Positions 37,524-48,817 of a DNA stretch of 64,000 nucleotides are shown piece after piece. Source of the stretch: Talaromyces rugulosus (taxonomy: Eukaryota; Ascomycota; Eurotiomycetes; Eurotiales; Trichocomaceae); NCBI RefSeq assembly GCF_013368755.1, contig NC_049564.1:3790001-3854000 (forward strand). The letters are read 5' to 3'. Position 1 is the stretch's first letter. The number at the start of each line of letters is the position of its first letter. The notes beneath the pieces are model-generated. The model made no database searches. It worked only from the letters and a program-made list of their open reading frames with translations, and had not been told where the DNA came from. A program made the translations under genes and the position numbers.

Positions 37524-38856
37524 ATGGAACCCGCGACTTCAAAACACACTGTCTTCGAGGAATTGCGGAATTTCCGCTCGAAGATACCGAGGGATAAGCT
37601 GCGTAACTGGGAGCGCCCTGAGGGATGGGAAGCTGTTCGGTCTGTATAATTAGCGACTTGTAACACCGACGACGTTGACCAATCTTGTAGCAAGTTCACA
37701 CAAGACTGGGCGATTATCCTCGCTAGTCATCGCATCTTCACATATCATCCATCCGTCTTGACTTTCGTTGCGGCAGCATTTCTCATGGCTTGGGGACAGA
37801 GAGGTATAGCATGCGTCGGGCATGATGCGATACATGGGAATTTGGCCTCTCACAGGGTAATCCGCACTTGCGTTCTCAATGACCTTCCGGGATTACTGAT
37901 TAGGAGCGATTTCAGAAAGTCAACGATGTCATCACCAACATCTTCCTCGCGCCTCCATTGCTGAGCACTGCGACGTCGCAACGAAAACAACACAGCTTGC
38001 ATCATCACCTTCTTGGCACAAAAGAGGACCCGGATCATGGCGAAGACAATGAGACTAGCCTCAAACACTGCCGCGTACGTTCTGAATGCCCCTGACCCGA
38101 GTAATAATAGACTGCTTGCTGAACCGTTTTCGTTTCAGATGGGCAAGGTTGGGCAAATGAACATGTTTTCTCTCTTTCTGATAGATGTTATTGATCCTCC
38201 ATTTTGGTCTACTTACGCTCTAGCCGATCTCAAGGACGCCTTTGTTCCACTTACCCTTTGGTGGACCATTGTGTACTTTCTCTCCTTGTGGCTTTTGGAA
38301 CCAGCGGAGGCCATCTTCACTATTGGCTCCATACGCATCAGCTCATTTGTGATACTATTCCACACAGCGCGTTGTACCGTTAGTTACTGCTGCTACGTGT
38401 TCCGCGAGATCATCGATCATGGCGGCTTGGATCCCAAATCTGGCGTTCTTCAGGTGAGTAATCAGTACTTTCCTTGATAAGTAGTGCAAGAGTGTATGCG
38501 TAGCTAATGCACGCGCTAGTTCGGCCGTGTTACCCCCTGGGGTAGCCTCTTCCAGGTATACTTCCAGCCACATGATGATAATTACCATCTTCTCCATCAC
38601 GCCCTGCCCAGAATTCCGATGAGCAACCTTCGGCCGGCGCACAAATGGCTCATGAAAAACTGTGAGGACTACGCCAAGGCAAATCGTAAGTCTTGCAAAT
38701 CCCTTTTGCACTCTGTGCCCTCCTGAAAAAAGGATGATCTACGGTTACTAAACGCGAGGGAAATCAGACTATGATACGTATTTCGAAGGTTCTCATGCAC
38801 TCTTTACCGAGCAGCTTTTCGCGTTCACGAAGCCAGGCGTACGGGAGAATGACTGA
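37524..38856 (+). CDS. Membrane fatty-acid-desaturase-family oxidase
   Basis: No long open frame exists here, but six exons (37524-37639, 37691-37856, 37916-38074, 38139-38453, 38520-38685, 38768-38856) splice in phase to 336 residues with no internal stop. All three histidine boxes of membrane di-iron desaturases and hydroxylases are present: HDAIH (83-87), HSLHH (120-124) and HLLHH (275-279). Hydrophobic segments lie between boxes two and three, as in integral ER enzymes. The donor choices GTCTGT and GTACGT are fixed by phase and by the conserved text on either side. It follows the NRPS on the same strand and could desaturate or hydroxylate the acyl chain; that role is inferred from position only. 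Splicing needs RNA confirmation. Confidence 0.82.
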
Positions 38857-39611
38857 TATTAGTCAAGAGCACTCGGAGGACAAAGACTTGGTTTCGTCTA
38901 AAGAGTGAGCGAGCTCGATGGGTGCGTGCCTATCAGCATTCCTCGCTCAGTTCCATGCAACCTGTATTAAGAATGACCTCTCTAGCTACGATTTAGTTGT
39001 CGATTCAGCGAATAGGGTAGTCTATTAGGACTACTTTAGCAAGAAAGAGAATAAGGCAAGCGTTAGAAGTGTGAAAACGCAGTTGGTACGGATATTATAG
39101 AAATACGATAAAGCAGAGGCTAGGGGATGAGCCAGAGCAACACAACTATATACTTGACATGTGAATATCTGACAAAGCACCCCCAATGATTGGCGGTAGA
39201 ACAGAGGCAGTGTAACATATCCTTGCAGATTATAGCGTTGTAGCCGATTTAGGCTCCTCGGGTTCGCCTCCAGCAACTTATATACTAGGATTGGATCCTG
39301 GATCCATGCAAGAGATACATTAAGCTAGGATATAGAGTTACAACAACCCTTCGAGCTAGGGAAAGACAAGACAGAGTGGTAAGCTTCCTATCGCTATATA
39401 TCCGAGATTAGGGCTGTACTATACCTAGTGTTGCGCCTGCGCTTTACTGTCACTGCGCCTCATGTAGGCACATTGACACCTCACCATATCACAAACCCCT
39501 GTTCCTGCATTGCAGAATTTTGTTTCTCCACTATCTCCCTGCTGACCTCTGTAACACTACGAGTTCACCCGAAACCCACCCCCAACCCCAAGACATGTAT
39601 AAGAGTCCATT
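38857..39611. other. Intergenic region between convergent genes, no gene seen
   Basis: This 755-bp spacer separates the 3' ends of the desaturase and the regulator. I find no supported coding region, RNA gene or clear repeat in it. Confidence 0.5.
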
Positions 39612-40394
39612 TTAATTCCCTTCAATATCCGCGCCGTGGGCCAGAAGAATCTGTACAATAGCGACGTGCCCAGCATCGATTGCGAGATCCAACGCGGTAC
39701 GTCCGTTTTTATCACGGCTGTCGACATCAGCTTGATGCTGAAGCAACACTTTTACAATATCCTCATTGCCCGTGATGACGGCGCGATGCAAGGCAGGCTC
39801 GCGTCGAGAGGAGTGACTTTGTTGTTCCTGTTTTTGGGGGAGCTGAAACGGGAATTCGGGGGTAGAACTGGCCCACCGCGCAATGGCCGATTCCAAGTCA
39901 CCCCCAGGCGCGCTTGGTCTAGGTGCATCCCTGTGATTGGCAGCAAGCTAGATGACGGTCAGTGCGATATTCAAACTTCTACGGTCAGGAAAGAGAATAG
40001 CACACTTGGGGATCAATGGAGCCGGCGCGTATTTGAGTAACGGGTTCCTCTGATGTGTATCCCAGACATTCAAGAACGCTTGGTTCGTAGAGAGCCGGGT
40101 CTAAGGCATACCCTTCCCCCATGCATGTAGGGTCAACGTGCTTATCAGCCAATACCGGCAGCAACATATCTCCGGAAAAGGTTACCGACCCCAGGCCATC
40201 CTGTGTTTCATTTGCAAGGGCCTGCTGGGCTTGCCGTTGCCCTATATGTCGTAATTTAGTTAGACAAAGGAGTCCCGATGGAGAAAGCTATATTTTGCAA
40301 TTTACCTACGTGACTTGCGCTTGGCAATCCGATTACGCTTCTTTCGTTCTTCATCGGGGGCAGCATGTATCATCAGACTGGAGGCCTGCATCAT
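39612..40394 (-). CDS. bZIP basic region plus ankyrin repeats, ToxE-like cluster regulator
   Basis: Three exons (40310-40394, 40006-40241, 39612-39947) splice in phase to 218 residues. The N terminus is a bZIP DNA-contact region, KKRNRIAKRKSRQRQ, with the invariant Asn21-x7-Arg29 spacing split by the first intron. No leucine heptads follow. The C terminus (about 157-218) holds two ankyrin repeats ending HGADIEGN. This combination, a basic region without a zipper plus ankyrins, is that of ToxE, the regulator of the HC-toxin cluster, and of its apicidin-cluster relative. At 218 residues it is shorter than ToxE and has fewer repeats. It lies at the right end of the cluster and is the only transcription factor in it, so it is the likely pathway activator. 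The ATG pair at 40394/40391 is the only start in frame ahead of the basic region. Confidence 0.85.
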
Positions 40395-43206
40395 TGAGGC
40401 ACTTTAGGCCGCAAGCCCTGATCGACAAGGCAGCCTCCTCTTGCATGTACAACAGTACAGAGTACGCCTTTCCTGTTAGAATAGAAGAGAGTGGAAGCAG
40501 AGGCACAACCCAAAACTGGCAGAAACATTCAACTGGACAAGTTCAGAATTGCCTGTTTATATGAATATGAAATAATTACATGGGACAAACAAATTGACCG
40601 TCACAGAGACCAAAACCACTCACACATAGACAGATAAGAAGGTGGACCCCCAGGCTCGGCATCAGCCCCCACAAGTTAAATGTTGGAGCTATGATCGATA
40701 CGTACTGTACCAAGAAAGTCGAATCACTACGGAACGGTTCCCAAATACCTGAAATACCACAAAATATCATATTCCCGCGTCCTTTGTGGGGGTATATGGT
40801 AATATGTCTTAATTCCGACAGTCAGTTCCAATTACATTCATGAGTGCGACGAGTTTAAACCTGGCTTTGAGTGGAATGAAACACTAAGGTTTCCCGGCCT
40901 GTATGTAAGCCCTGAGATCCAGTGAGATTCCAGAAACTGATGGGGATTGTGTTGGAAGTTGGAACTAAGATCATATGACCCTCCCAATACCAAGAAAGCT
41001 GAACTACAGTCACACTAGCTCATTCCTAACTAAGGGTAGTGCTATCGACGTAAATTTAAGGATACAAGGGAGGTTGCACTCGGGTAAGAGGCGTATACGA
41101 TTAGAGCCCACGAGGGGTACGGTTTAGTGCCCACGCTAGGGTATTATAGGGAAGGTCCCAAACCTAGGAATCGCTATAAAAAAAATACCGGAAATATAAC
41201 TGTACTGTAAATCAATTACCGAGTACAGTCATGTGGAGAAGAAAGCTCTAAAATATGACGCCAAAAGGGTCTTACAAAAGTAGGCGATCTGTGGGAAGTT
41301 GGTGTTGTAGGCATATTTATCCTATACATGTACTATATGGCCACTAGAGCCTTATTATTATAGTAATTAGAGCTTTAAAAGTACGGACTAGTTCCTTTTA
41401 TATATATATATGCGATAGAATCAGAATATGTGTAGTTATCCTTGTTTGTTATGCCAATATTCTCTTATATGTTTAATTTACTATGGTGATTGCTTAGATT
41501 GTTAGATAAATTAGTGAATGAGGTCGTATATTACTTTTTACTAGTCTCTCTAGGAAGTTCATTGTCTTTTCTAGGGCAGAAATAAATGGGAGCATAGAAC
41601 GTAGTTGACTGCCATTTCGGGCGTGGTACAAATTAATTAGTATGAAGTTTGAAAATTGGGGGGGGTGGGTCTAGCCGACATAGGCGGCTTTCAAAGTATA
41701 ACTATGGAATATAAACTATGGCTGCTAAACCTCTCTAGAAGGAGGGAATGAAAGAGAAGAAACTCAATGCGCGGACTCGCTACGGTCTTTATACGAGCAC
41801 GTAGAGCGTCGTCGGTGCCTGACTAGGAAGTGATGGAATGACTCCTAGAACTCGCGTCGCTTCGCCTCTGATCAATCATCGGGTACTCCGTAGACTAGTA
41901 AAGAAGCCGCGACAATATACTATGGTAGTTAAGCAAGGATAGTTAGTACGTTAACTATGCAAAAGAGGAAAGGTGGCTGCGATTTGGCTGGACTCTTGCA
42001 GAAACGTAATAAATAGCGCGACTGTCGCGTTTGGGTTGAATGAGGGCTGTAATAAGACTTGAGACCTGGCCTCCATTTAAATGCGCTGTCAATCTGTTAT
42101 AAAGATTTGTGGACGGTGCAGTCATGGCACACTAACCATCGTACAGTACCTATGAAAGCATCACCATGCACAGTCAAAGGTACTACTAGCTCCATGCACA
42201 GTCATAATACACCGTTACTATGTACTGTCATATCATTACTACTAGTAGTTAAGAGGCGGCTGATATGTCTGTAATGGGGTGGACCCCATATTGATATTTA
42301 CCCCACTAGACCAAAAGGTCAACCAAGATTGACAGATTATTGTCAATCTGGCAAGTGGGACGTTATATAAACAACCAAAATCTCTGCTTCATGTATCCAT
42401 TGAGGTCGCACAAGCCAGCCGAGGCATTCCTGCACGTGAGCCTGGCACTTTACACAGACATCACCCACTTTACAAAACCAGTCTTTATAAAGTAGAATTT
42501 AATAATAATAGTTTAGATTTATATATATGTTAAACCTATTCAATATTAATATGTAGTAAAGACCCTGTGTCAGTTACGTAAGCTACATGTGACTGTCAAG
42601 AAACCGGAACACTACCATCTATAGAATCCCCAGAGAGGCCCTTTTTGGCGTCATGGTTAAAGTCTGACAGTGACTTAAGGTCGCGTGCACCCATATATCT
42701 ACATCGGTGCCTCGATTGCACCCAGCAACCGACACCATCAATATATACTCTCAATAGGTCTGGTTGGGATAATGGTGTTGATTGTGTGTGGTTCTCGGTA
42801 AGCAAGAACCTTTAAGCTACCTGCGGGTGGATTATATGGTGCCTGAGGCACCAAGATATACTCAAATGTCAACTTAAATAGTTACGCAGAAAGAAATAAA
42901 GAGTCACTGATCAATATACATGCCAGTCACCAGTGGACGCACCGAGTGAGTCACTCTTCATGTAGACCAACTTTGTAATTTTCTTTCTACATGTAGCAAC
43001 CGGTTGACGTGGACTTGGAAGAAGAGTCACTCTAATGACGTGTTTTTGGGAAAATTCAGAATAAGAAGCATATTGTCTTCTACTCAAAGAGTCAACTGAT
43101 ATACTACACAATTCTCTACATCTCTCCTACCAGTTGGACCTATCCCATACTTCTACTACTATTTCTAAACTGCACAAGCCAAACAAAACTTTTATCTGCC
43201 CCCATC
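40395..43206. other. Gene-poor AT-rich region
   Basis: About 2.8 kb carries no supportable gene. It has long AT-rich stretches (41330-41530, 42480-42560), two copies of CCATGCACAGTCA (42164 and 42192) and a short ATGGGGT/ACCCCAT hairpin at 42274-42289. It looks like decayed repeat separating the cluster from the conserved block. The right end contains the promoter of the next gene. Confidence 0.5.
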
Positions 43207-44418
43207 ATGCGAGATCCGGATTTCATTCTTGGTCTCCTGCGGTGTGCTTTTAAAAAAGGCCCAAGCCAAAACCTCGATGACCACGATAAGCAGTTGGCTC
43301 AGGTGGGCAACGATGCGCAAGTGGTTAGTCTTTGGGAAGCGAGAATTCCCCAGGAACAGCTTGACAAAGTCTACAGCGTCCTGGAAATGGAAAAATATCA
43401 AGATTGGCTGAACCTTCCTGGCTCGGGAAACCTCTTGGTCCACTGAACCTATGAGAGGGGATCAGCAGCAGAGCCAGGGCCAGAGCCAGAGCCTAAGGGA
43501 CCGAAACTACCCTTCCAGAATACACCGTTATGCGTTTTGTGCGACAAAACCGTCCAAAAGTTACGGCTCAGGGCGGACCACTTGGTGGTGCAATGGACTT
43601 GCGAGCAGATCTATAACACCGATGCTGGCAGCCCTCACGCCATGCTAGTGAGCATAATAGGCCAGCTCTTTAGGCAGTACGATTTTGACACTTCGTATAT
43701 AATGAAACTTTTCGTGGATGCCAAAAGAGAAAGGCCCTGTTCTATCAAAACGTTGACGAGGCTGTTACAGGCGCTCATAGATGAGTTGCCGACGACAAAA
43801 ACCGTGGTCGTCATCATCGAGGGTGCGGCCTTATTGGACACCAAAGAATTTGAGAATTTCAAGGGTGCTACTTTGCAGACGATGAGATATCTGTTGGAAG
43901 AAGTACACAACGCCACCACCAAAGCCATAATCAGCACCATCTTTAACACACCGACGAAATTCAAGGTGCTGGTTGCCAGTGCGCCTGCGCCGAGTTGGAA
44001 TGCCATGTTTAAGCCGGAGGAGATTGTGCACCTGGAGGCTCCAGCGCCACCACCTTCTGGGCTAGGCCAGTTGGATATTAGTGAGGCAGTTGAGGATGAT
44101 GACGAGAAGTTGGATATCTGGAACCCTAGGGCTTATATGGATAGCCTCAAAAGGGAAAGTAGGTGGTTCCCGAAGGAGGGTCCAGCACCGCCGCCTTCTG
44201 GGCTAGGCGAGTTGGATATTAGCGAGGCAGTTGAGGATGGTTACGAGAAGTTGGATATTTGGAACCCTAGGGCTTATCTGGATGGCCCCAATAGGGGAAG
44301 TATGTGGTCCCCGAAGAATGCTATCGACATATTTGTGGACCAATACCGGATGTTTCCGTATCCCTGGTCAAGAGTATTGCTTAGATACGGTCTTCAAGAT
44401 CCCCCTTTTTTGCTGTGA
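43207..44418 (+). pseudogene. Unrecognised gene broken by one in-frame TGA
   Basis: The frame from the ATG at 43207 to the TGA at 44418 is open over 404 codons except for a single TGA at 43444-43446 (codon 80). The reading frame is identical on both sides and codon-like text continues directly through it, so this looks like a nonsense mutation, for example CGA or GGA to TGA. The N-terminal part ends in WLNLPGSGNLLVH. After the stop come a GPEPEP-type low-complexity stretch, a CxxC pair (LCVLC), a mixed alpha/beta region and a 47-residue segment present twice. I do not recognise the family. An undetected intron over the stop would restore a normal gene, but the one splice pair I tested did not keep phase. 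Confidence 0.55.
44041..44322 (+). repeat. 141-bp tandem duplication inside the broken gene
   Basis: Two copies, 44041-44181 and 44182-44322, each encode a 47-residue unit beginning APPPSGLG and containing LDISEAVED and EKLDIWNPRAY. The period is a multiple of three, so the frame is kept. Divergence between copies is modest, which suggests a fairly recent duplication. Confidence 0.85.
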
Positions 44419-44841
44419 ATGTCAAGTGTTGATATCTGGGGGTACAATCAAATGACATCAATGATATACACAGCAAGTCTAGCCACCCTATATATCAATA
44501 GCTTATACCAGTGTTGATTATGCACCCTGTAAGCTTTCCAAAAAAATTTCCCGTCCAACTTTCACAGTAGACCCTTAAAAACAACAGATTTGCATATAAT
44601 TTGATACATTATTCTTCACATGACGAATACATCAGGTGAGCCAATCAGGTGGATCGTCAGATCAAGCTTAGTCGTGTGATGCTTGGCATTAGCATTAGCG
44701 AATCACATCGAGTCCGCGCGGACCCACCCGTACCGCCGCGCATCATCGACATGTGCACCATTATCAACATGTCGAGACCTCCAGGACCTTGTCGTTTTAC
44801 TTTTTAGACACATCTAGCTGCGTGCCTGTTTAGTATCGAAA

Positions 44842-46683
44842 ATGAAGCGCAGAATTACCTATTTGACCTCCGCCGATGCGCCCTTTGAGCCCACGAAACA
44901 AGCTGTCCTTAACAAAAAGAGCTTGTCGATCCGCGAGCTCGATGCTGCTAAGGAAGAGCGCTTCACATTTGGAGCTGCAGAGCTGCCGGATGAGGTAAGT
45001 CGCGCTTTATAATAATGGGAATTTTTTAATGGTTCAATGTTCTAATGCCTGTTTTCTCTCGCCGACAAGTAGCTGTCTCGAGCTCTGACTGCGACGCACG
45101 AGTTTCATATTCGATGGGCAACGGAGCGGAATTATGATTCTGTGGCCCCGTTCCTGAGCAGAGTATCGCCGGGTCTACATGTATACTATACGCCATTAGA
45201 GAACAACGGAAATGAGGAGAATCCAGAGTACGTGCGGAACTTGACATCGCTGTGAAATGTGCTTACTCGTGTGTGTTCGCCGACTACAGAGACCAGCTAT
45301 GTTCCTCGTTAAAGGATTTATTTGGAAAGGATATAAAGTGCCAGTCACTTCAGGTAATTGGACTCCACAGACCTAGTATCTGGGGCGTATTGTTTACAAT
45401 TACGAATAATAGGAATCGTTCACACAACCCCCCATCTTATCCTCAAGATTTTCGTCTGTCGCCTCGCTCCAATTACACAGCGTCCTCCCCTCGATAAGCC
45501 ACTTCGCCGAGAACGTCCAACGTTATGCCTGCAAATCAACAGATGCGGAATGTGCCGACCGAATAGCGGCTCTGGACTCTGCGGATTCCGTGGACATTGA
45601 CTATGACGCCATATCGCACACATTGTCCATCTCGGCCTTTTGGTCTCGACCGCTTCCTGGAAATAGAGGTTGGACCGAGACTATCGACAAGTCGTCGAAT
45701 GCCGTGTCGGAGAAGGTAGAAGTTGGGTTGTTGGCTAGTGAGAAAGCAGTAGACAAAGAGGATTTATCTCTTGGTGGCTTTCTGGCTGTGGTGGGAGAGA
45801 CTGACATACTAAGTATGCTCTTATCTGGTTTTGATTTTGCATATGGAAATTCTGAACTGACAACGAGAAAGAACCAACACTGTTTTCGTTTCCTTCTCGA
45901 CACCACCCTCTGTCGGACGCTGCTACATATACTACAACCCTTGAAACGCCTACAGGTCTGCATCCTACCTTGAAGATTTCGTTGTCCCCGACTGCTCTAG
46001 CTCGCCCACCTGCCCCCGAAGATGCTGCTTGCGCGCTGCACTCCTATTTGACACTCCCATCTGTGATATTTGCCGACAAATACCAACTGTCTACAACCGA
46101 TGAACTCTTCCTCAATTCACACAACCTCGTCGCTCTGCGGGCGCTTTCCGGCGAGACTGACCTCGAAGCCCCCGACTGGGTTCTTCCCCGGTGGGGTTCC
46201 AATCTGCTTCTCGAACTCGCCGTTCCCTCAGATGAGCAGACTGCGGATACCTGGGACGTCACCATTCCGCTGCATCTTCGTTACCTGAAGCCCTCGGAAG
46301 GCGGGATTCAACACACGTATCTACCATGGCCGGTTGTTTTCTGGGCTTGTACGGCCGACGACGGCACGAAGATGGGAATCAATCCCTTTGACCGCGTGAA
46401 CGTAGGCTTCGACGGCCTTTTTGGGCCCAAGACGATGTTTTTCCAGCTCCATCCAGAAACCAAAAACAACTCCAGACTCGTGGAAGATCTTCCTGTGCCG
46501 GTGCTGCAGACGGCCGAAGGTGACGTGGCGTGGCCTGGAAAGACGGTGTATCAACAAGTCGAGCTCGGCACGGTTGTTGCTATTGTCTTGGGCTTTGTGT
46601 GGGTTCTGTGGAAACTGGGGGCGGTCGTGAGGTCGTCTCCATCTGACCGCCGGTCGGGTGCTGCTGAGAAGAAGAAGCCATAG
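44842..46683 (+). CDS. pbn1: PBN1/PIG-X, GPI mannosyltransferase I accessory subunit
   Basis: Five exons (44842-44994, 45073-45227, 45290-45353, 45413-45812, 45872-46683) splice in phase to 527 residues. The protein matches the fungal Pbn1/PIG-X family, the ER membrane partner that stabilises the first GPI-anchor mannosyltransferase (Gpi14/PIG-M). Landmarks are the N-terminal RRITYLTSAD region, the ESFTQPPILSSRFSS segment, a conserved lumenal C-terminal half with LRYLKPSEGG and LPWPVVFWAC, and a single transmembrane helix near the C terminus (VVAIVLGFVWVLW) followed by a basic lysine tail. The last intron acceptor is set by phase (GAGAAAG/AACC). It is the first gene of the conserved block to the right of the cluster and shows no sign of damage. 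Confidence 0.9.
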
Positions 46684-47098
46684 AGTATATACATCTTTGT
46701 TAGTTAATAATAATAATATAGCTCGGACACAGCTGTACAGAAACAGTAAATAATGTTGCTATCGTGAGTCATCCGCATCGGAAGCCTAAAAGTGGGGCTA
46801 CGTGTAATCGGGGGCTGCTGATTGGTGGGGCCAGAGAGAGCGGTGAAGAGAGCGCGCCCCACCCGGCGTATCTCCGTTGCCGGCGACGAGCGAAGAAAAA
46901 AGTTTTAAGCTAAGGGCCCCGGGCCGGCGTCTCTTCGTTCTTTCTCTCTCCTCTCCTCTCCCCATCCACTTCCTCCCCAAACAACATCAATCAATCAACT
47001 TTGCTCCCTCCTTCTTGTCACTTCCAGCTTGCCTCGATTCTTCAATCGGCACCTGAAATTCCACCCTAGATACTGGTTAGGTCATAGAAACCGCGCTT

Positions 47099-47324
47099 AT
47101 GCGTGTATTCGCTTCCACTTTCACTTCGCAGGTAAGAAAAGGCTCCCACCCAGTGTCTTGTGTCGACACACTATTATTTTCGAGGCTCTTTGCTAACTGG
47201 GTGGTTTTATAGGATTACATTTCGGGTATGAATTTATTCTAACGTCCTAGACGCGTGTTGTCGTGGCGTAGACTAGTACTAACATGCATGTTTAGATCAC
47301 CTCTGGAAAGCTCGCATCAATTAA
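47099..47324 (+). CDS. Arginine attenuator peptide (uORF of CPA1)
   Basis: This 24-residue upstream ORF is spread over three mini-exons (47099-47131, 47213-47225, 47296-47324) separated by canonical introns of 81 and 70 nt. The spliced peptide contains FTSQDYISDHLWKA, the fungal arginine attenuator peptide consensus. The two positions known from Neurospora and yeast work to be essential are present at the expected places, Asp12 and Trp19. In those fungi the nascent peptide stalls the ribosome at the uORF stop when arginine is plentiful, which lowers translation of the downstream CPS small subunit and feeds nonsense-mediated decay. The stop lies 45 nt before the CPA1 ATG. No single open frame covers it, so ordinary ORF calling misses it. 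Confidence 0.93.
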
Positions 47325-47369
47325 TTTTGAGTCATATCTCTCGATTCCCACCTTTCACACGCTCTCACC

Positions 47370-48817
47370 ATGTTCGCCCGATTCATTCAAAAGACTCCCG
47401 TCAAGCCTACTTCGGTGGCCTCTGTCAAATTGAGCTTCGCCCAGAGCCGATTCCTGGCCACAGTGAACCCAAAATTTGCCGCTCGCCCCTTTGAGCCAGC
47501 CACCTTCACGATCCGCAATGGCCCTGTCTTTCACGGCAAGTCCTTTGGAGCCAACACCAACATCTCTGGTGAAGCCGTGTTCACCACCTCCTTGGTCGGA
47601 TACCCCGAATCCTTAACCGACCCCTCTTACCGAGGCCAGATCTTGGTTTTCACCCAGCCGCTGATTGGTAACTACGGTGTGCCATCAGGCGCTCGGGACC
47701 CAAATGGCCTTCTCAAATACTTTGAATCTCCCAACCTGCAAGCGGCCGGTGTTGTTGTAGCCGACGTTGCGGAGCAGTACAGTCACTGGACTGCCGTAGA
47801 GAGTTTGGGCGAGTGGTGCTCCCGCGAGGGTGTGCCTGCTATTTCTGGCGTCGACACCCGTGCTATTGTGACCTTCCTCCGTGAGCAGGGTTCTTCGCTT
47901 GCCCGCATCACTGTCGGTGAAGAGTACGACGCAGATGAGGACGAGGCCTTTGTCGACCCTGAGCAGATCAACCTCGTTCGCCAGGTCAGCACCAAGTCCC
48001 CGTTCCACATCAGTGCCGCCAACCCTGAATGTCACGTCGCTCTCATCGACTGTGGTGTGAAGGAAAACATTCTGCGCAGTCTCGTGGGTCGCGGTGCCAG
48101 TGTCACTGTTTTCCCCTTTGACTACCCGATCCACAAGGTCGCTCACCACTTTGATGGCATTTTCATTTCCAACGGCCCCGGTGATCCAACCCACTGCCAG
48201 GACACTGTGTACCATCTGCGCAAGCTTATGGAAACCTCTCAGGTTCCTATCATGGGTATCTGCTTGGGTCACCAGCTGCTTGCCCTTGCTGCCGGCGGCC
48301 GCACCATCAAGCTCAAGTACGGTAACCGTGCTCACAACATTCCCGCGCTCGACCTCACTACTGGTCGCTGCCACATCACTAGCCAGAACCACGGCTATGC
48401 CGTGGACGCGTCTACACTGTCTAGTGACTGGAAACCTTACTTTGTCAACCTGAACGATTCCAGTAACGAGGGTGAGTTACAAGAAATCAGGAAATCCGTC
48501 TTAAATCGCATTCACTAATGTTTCCCTCAGGTATGATTCACAAGTCTCGCCCGATTTTCAGCACACAGTTCCACCCCGAGGCCAAGGGAGGTCCTTTGGA
48601 TTCCTCCTACCTCTTTGATATCTACCTCGACAGTGTAACCAAGTACAAGAAGAGCCAAGCTGCATTCCACCCTATGCGTGAGAGCCGCCCTAGCCCTTTA
48701 CTGGTTGACCTCTTGCCCAACGAGCGTGTCGGTGTTGCACCTACAGCCGGTGCCCTCCGTGCTACTTCTGCTGCTGCCGCTGCTGCTGAGGCTCCTGCTG
48801 TCGCCGCCGCCGCTTAG
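47370..48817 (+). CDS. cpa1: Arginine-specific carbamoyl-phosphate synthase, small (glutaminase) subunit
   Basis: Two exons (47370-48471, 48531-48817) give 462 residues. The enzyme releases ammonia from glutamine for carbamoyl phosphate synthesis in arginine biosynthesis, working with the large subunit. An N-terminal basic, hydroxylated stretch (to about residue 35) fits a mitochondrial targeting peptide. The CPSase small-chain domain follows, then the class I glutaminase with the nucleophile Cys298 in GICLGHQ and the catalytic His in QFHPE. The C terminus ends in an alanine-rich tail. The single intron falls between NEG and MIH. Expression is expected to be under arginine control through the attenuator peptide encoded just upstream. 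Confidence 0.96.

Noticed and set aside
37524..38900. Desaturase locus as a pseudogene
   Set aside because: First impression from frame shifts between short open frames; exact intron placement removes every frameshift and stop.
42274..42289. Perfect 7-bp hairpin ATGGGGT-GG-ACCCCAT
   Set aside because: Too short to mean anything in an AT-rich intergenic region and not followed by a terminator-like or RNA-gene context.
47685..48392. 235-codon antisense frame inside CPA1
   Set aside because: Shadow of a strongly codon-biased gene; the sense frame has the catalytic motifs.
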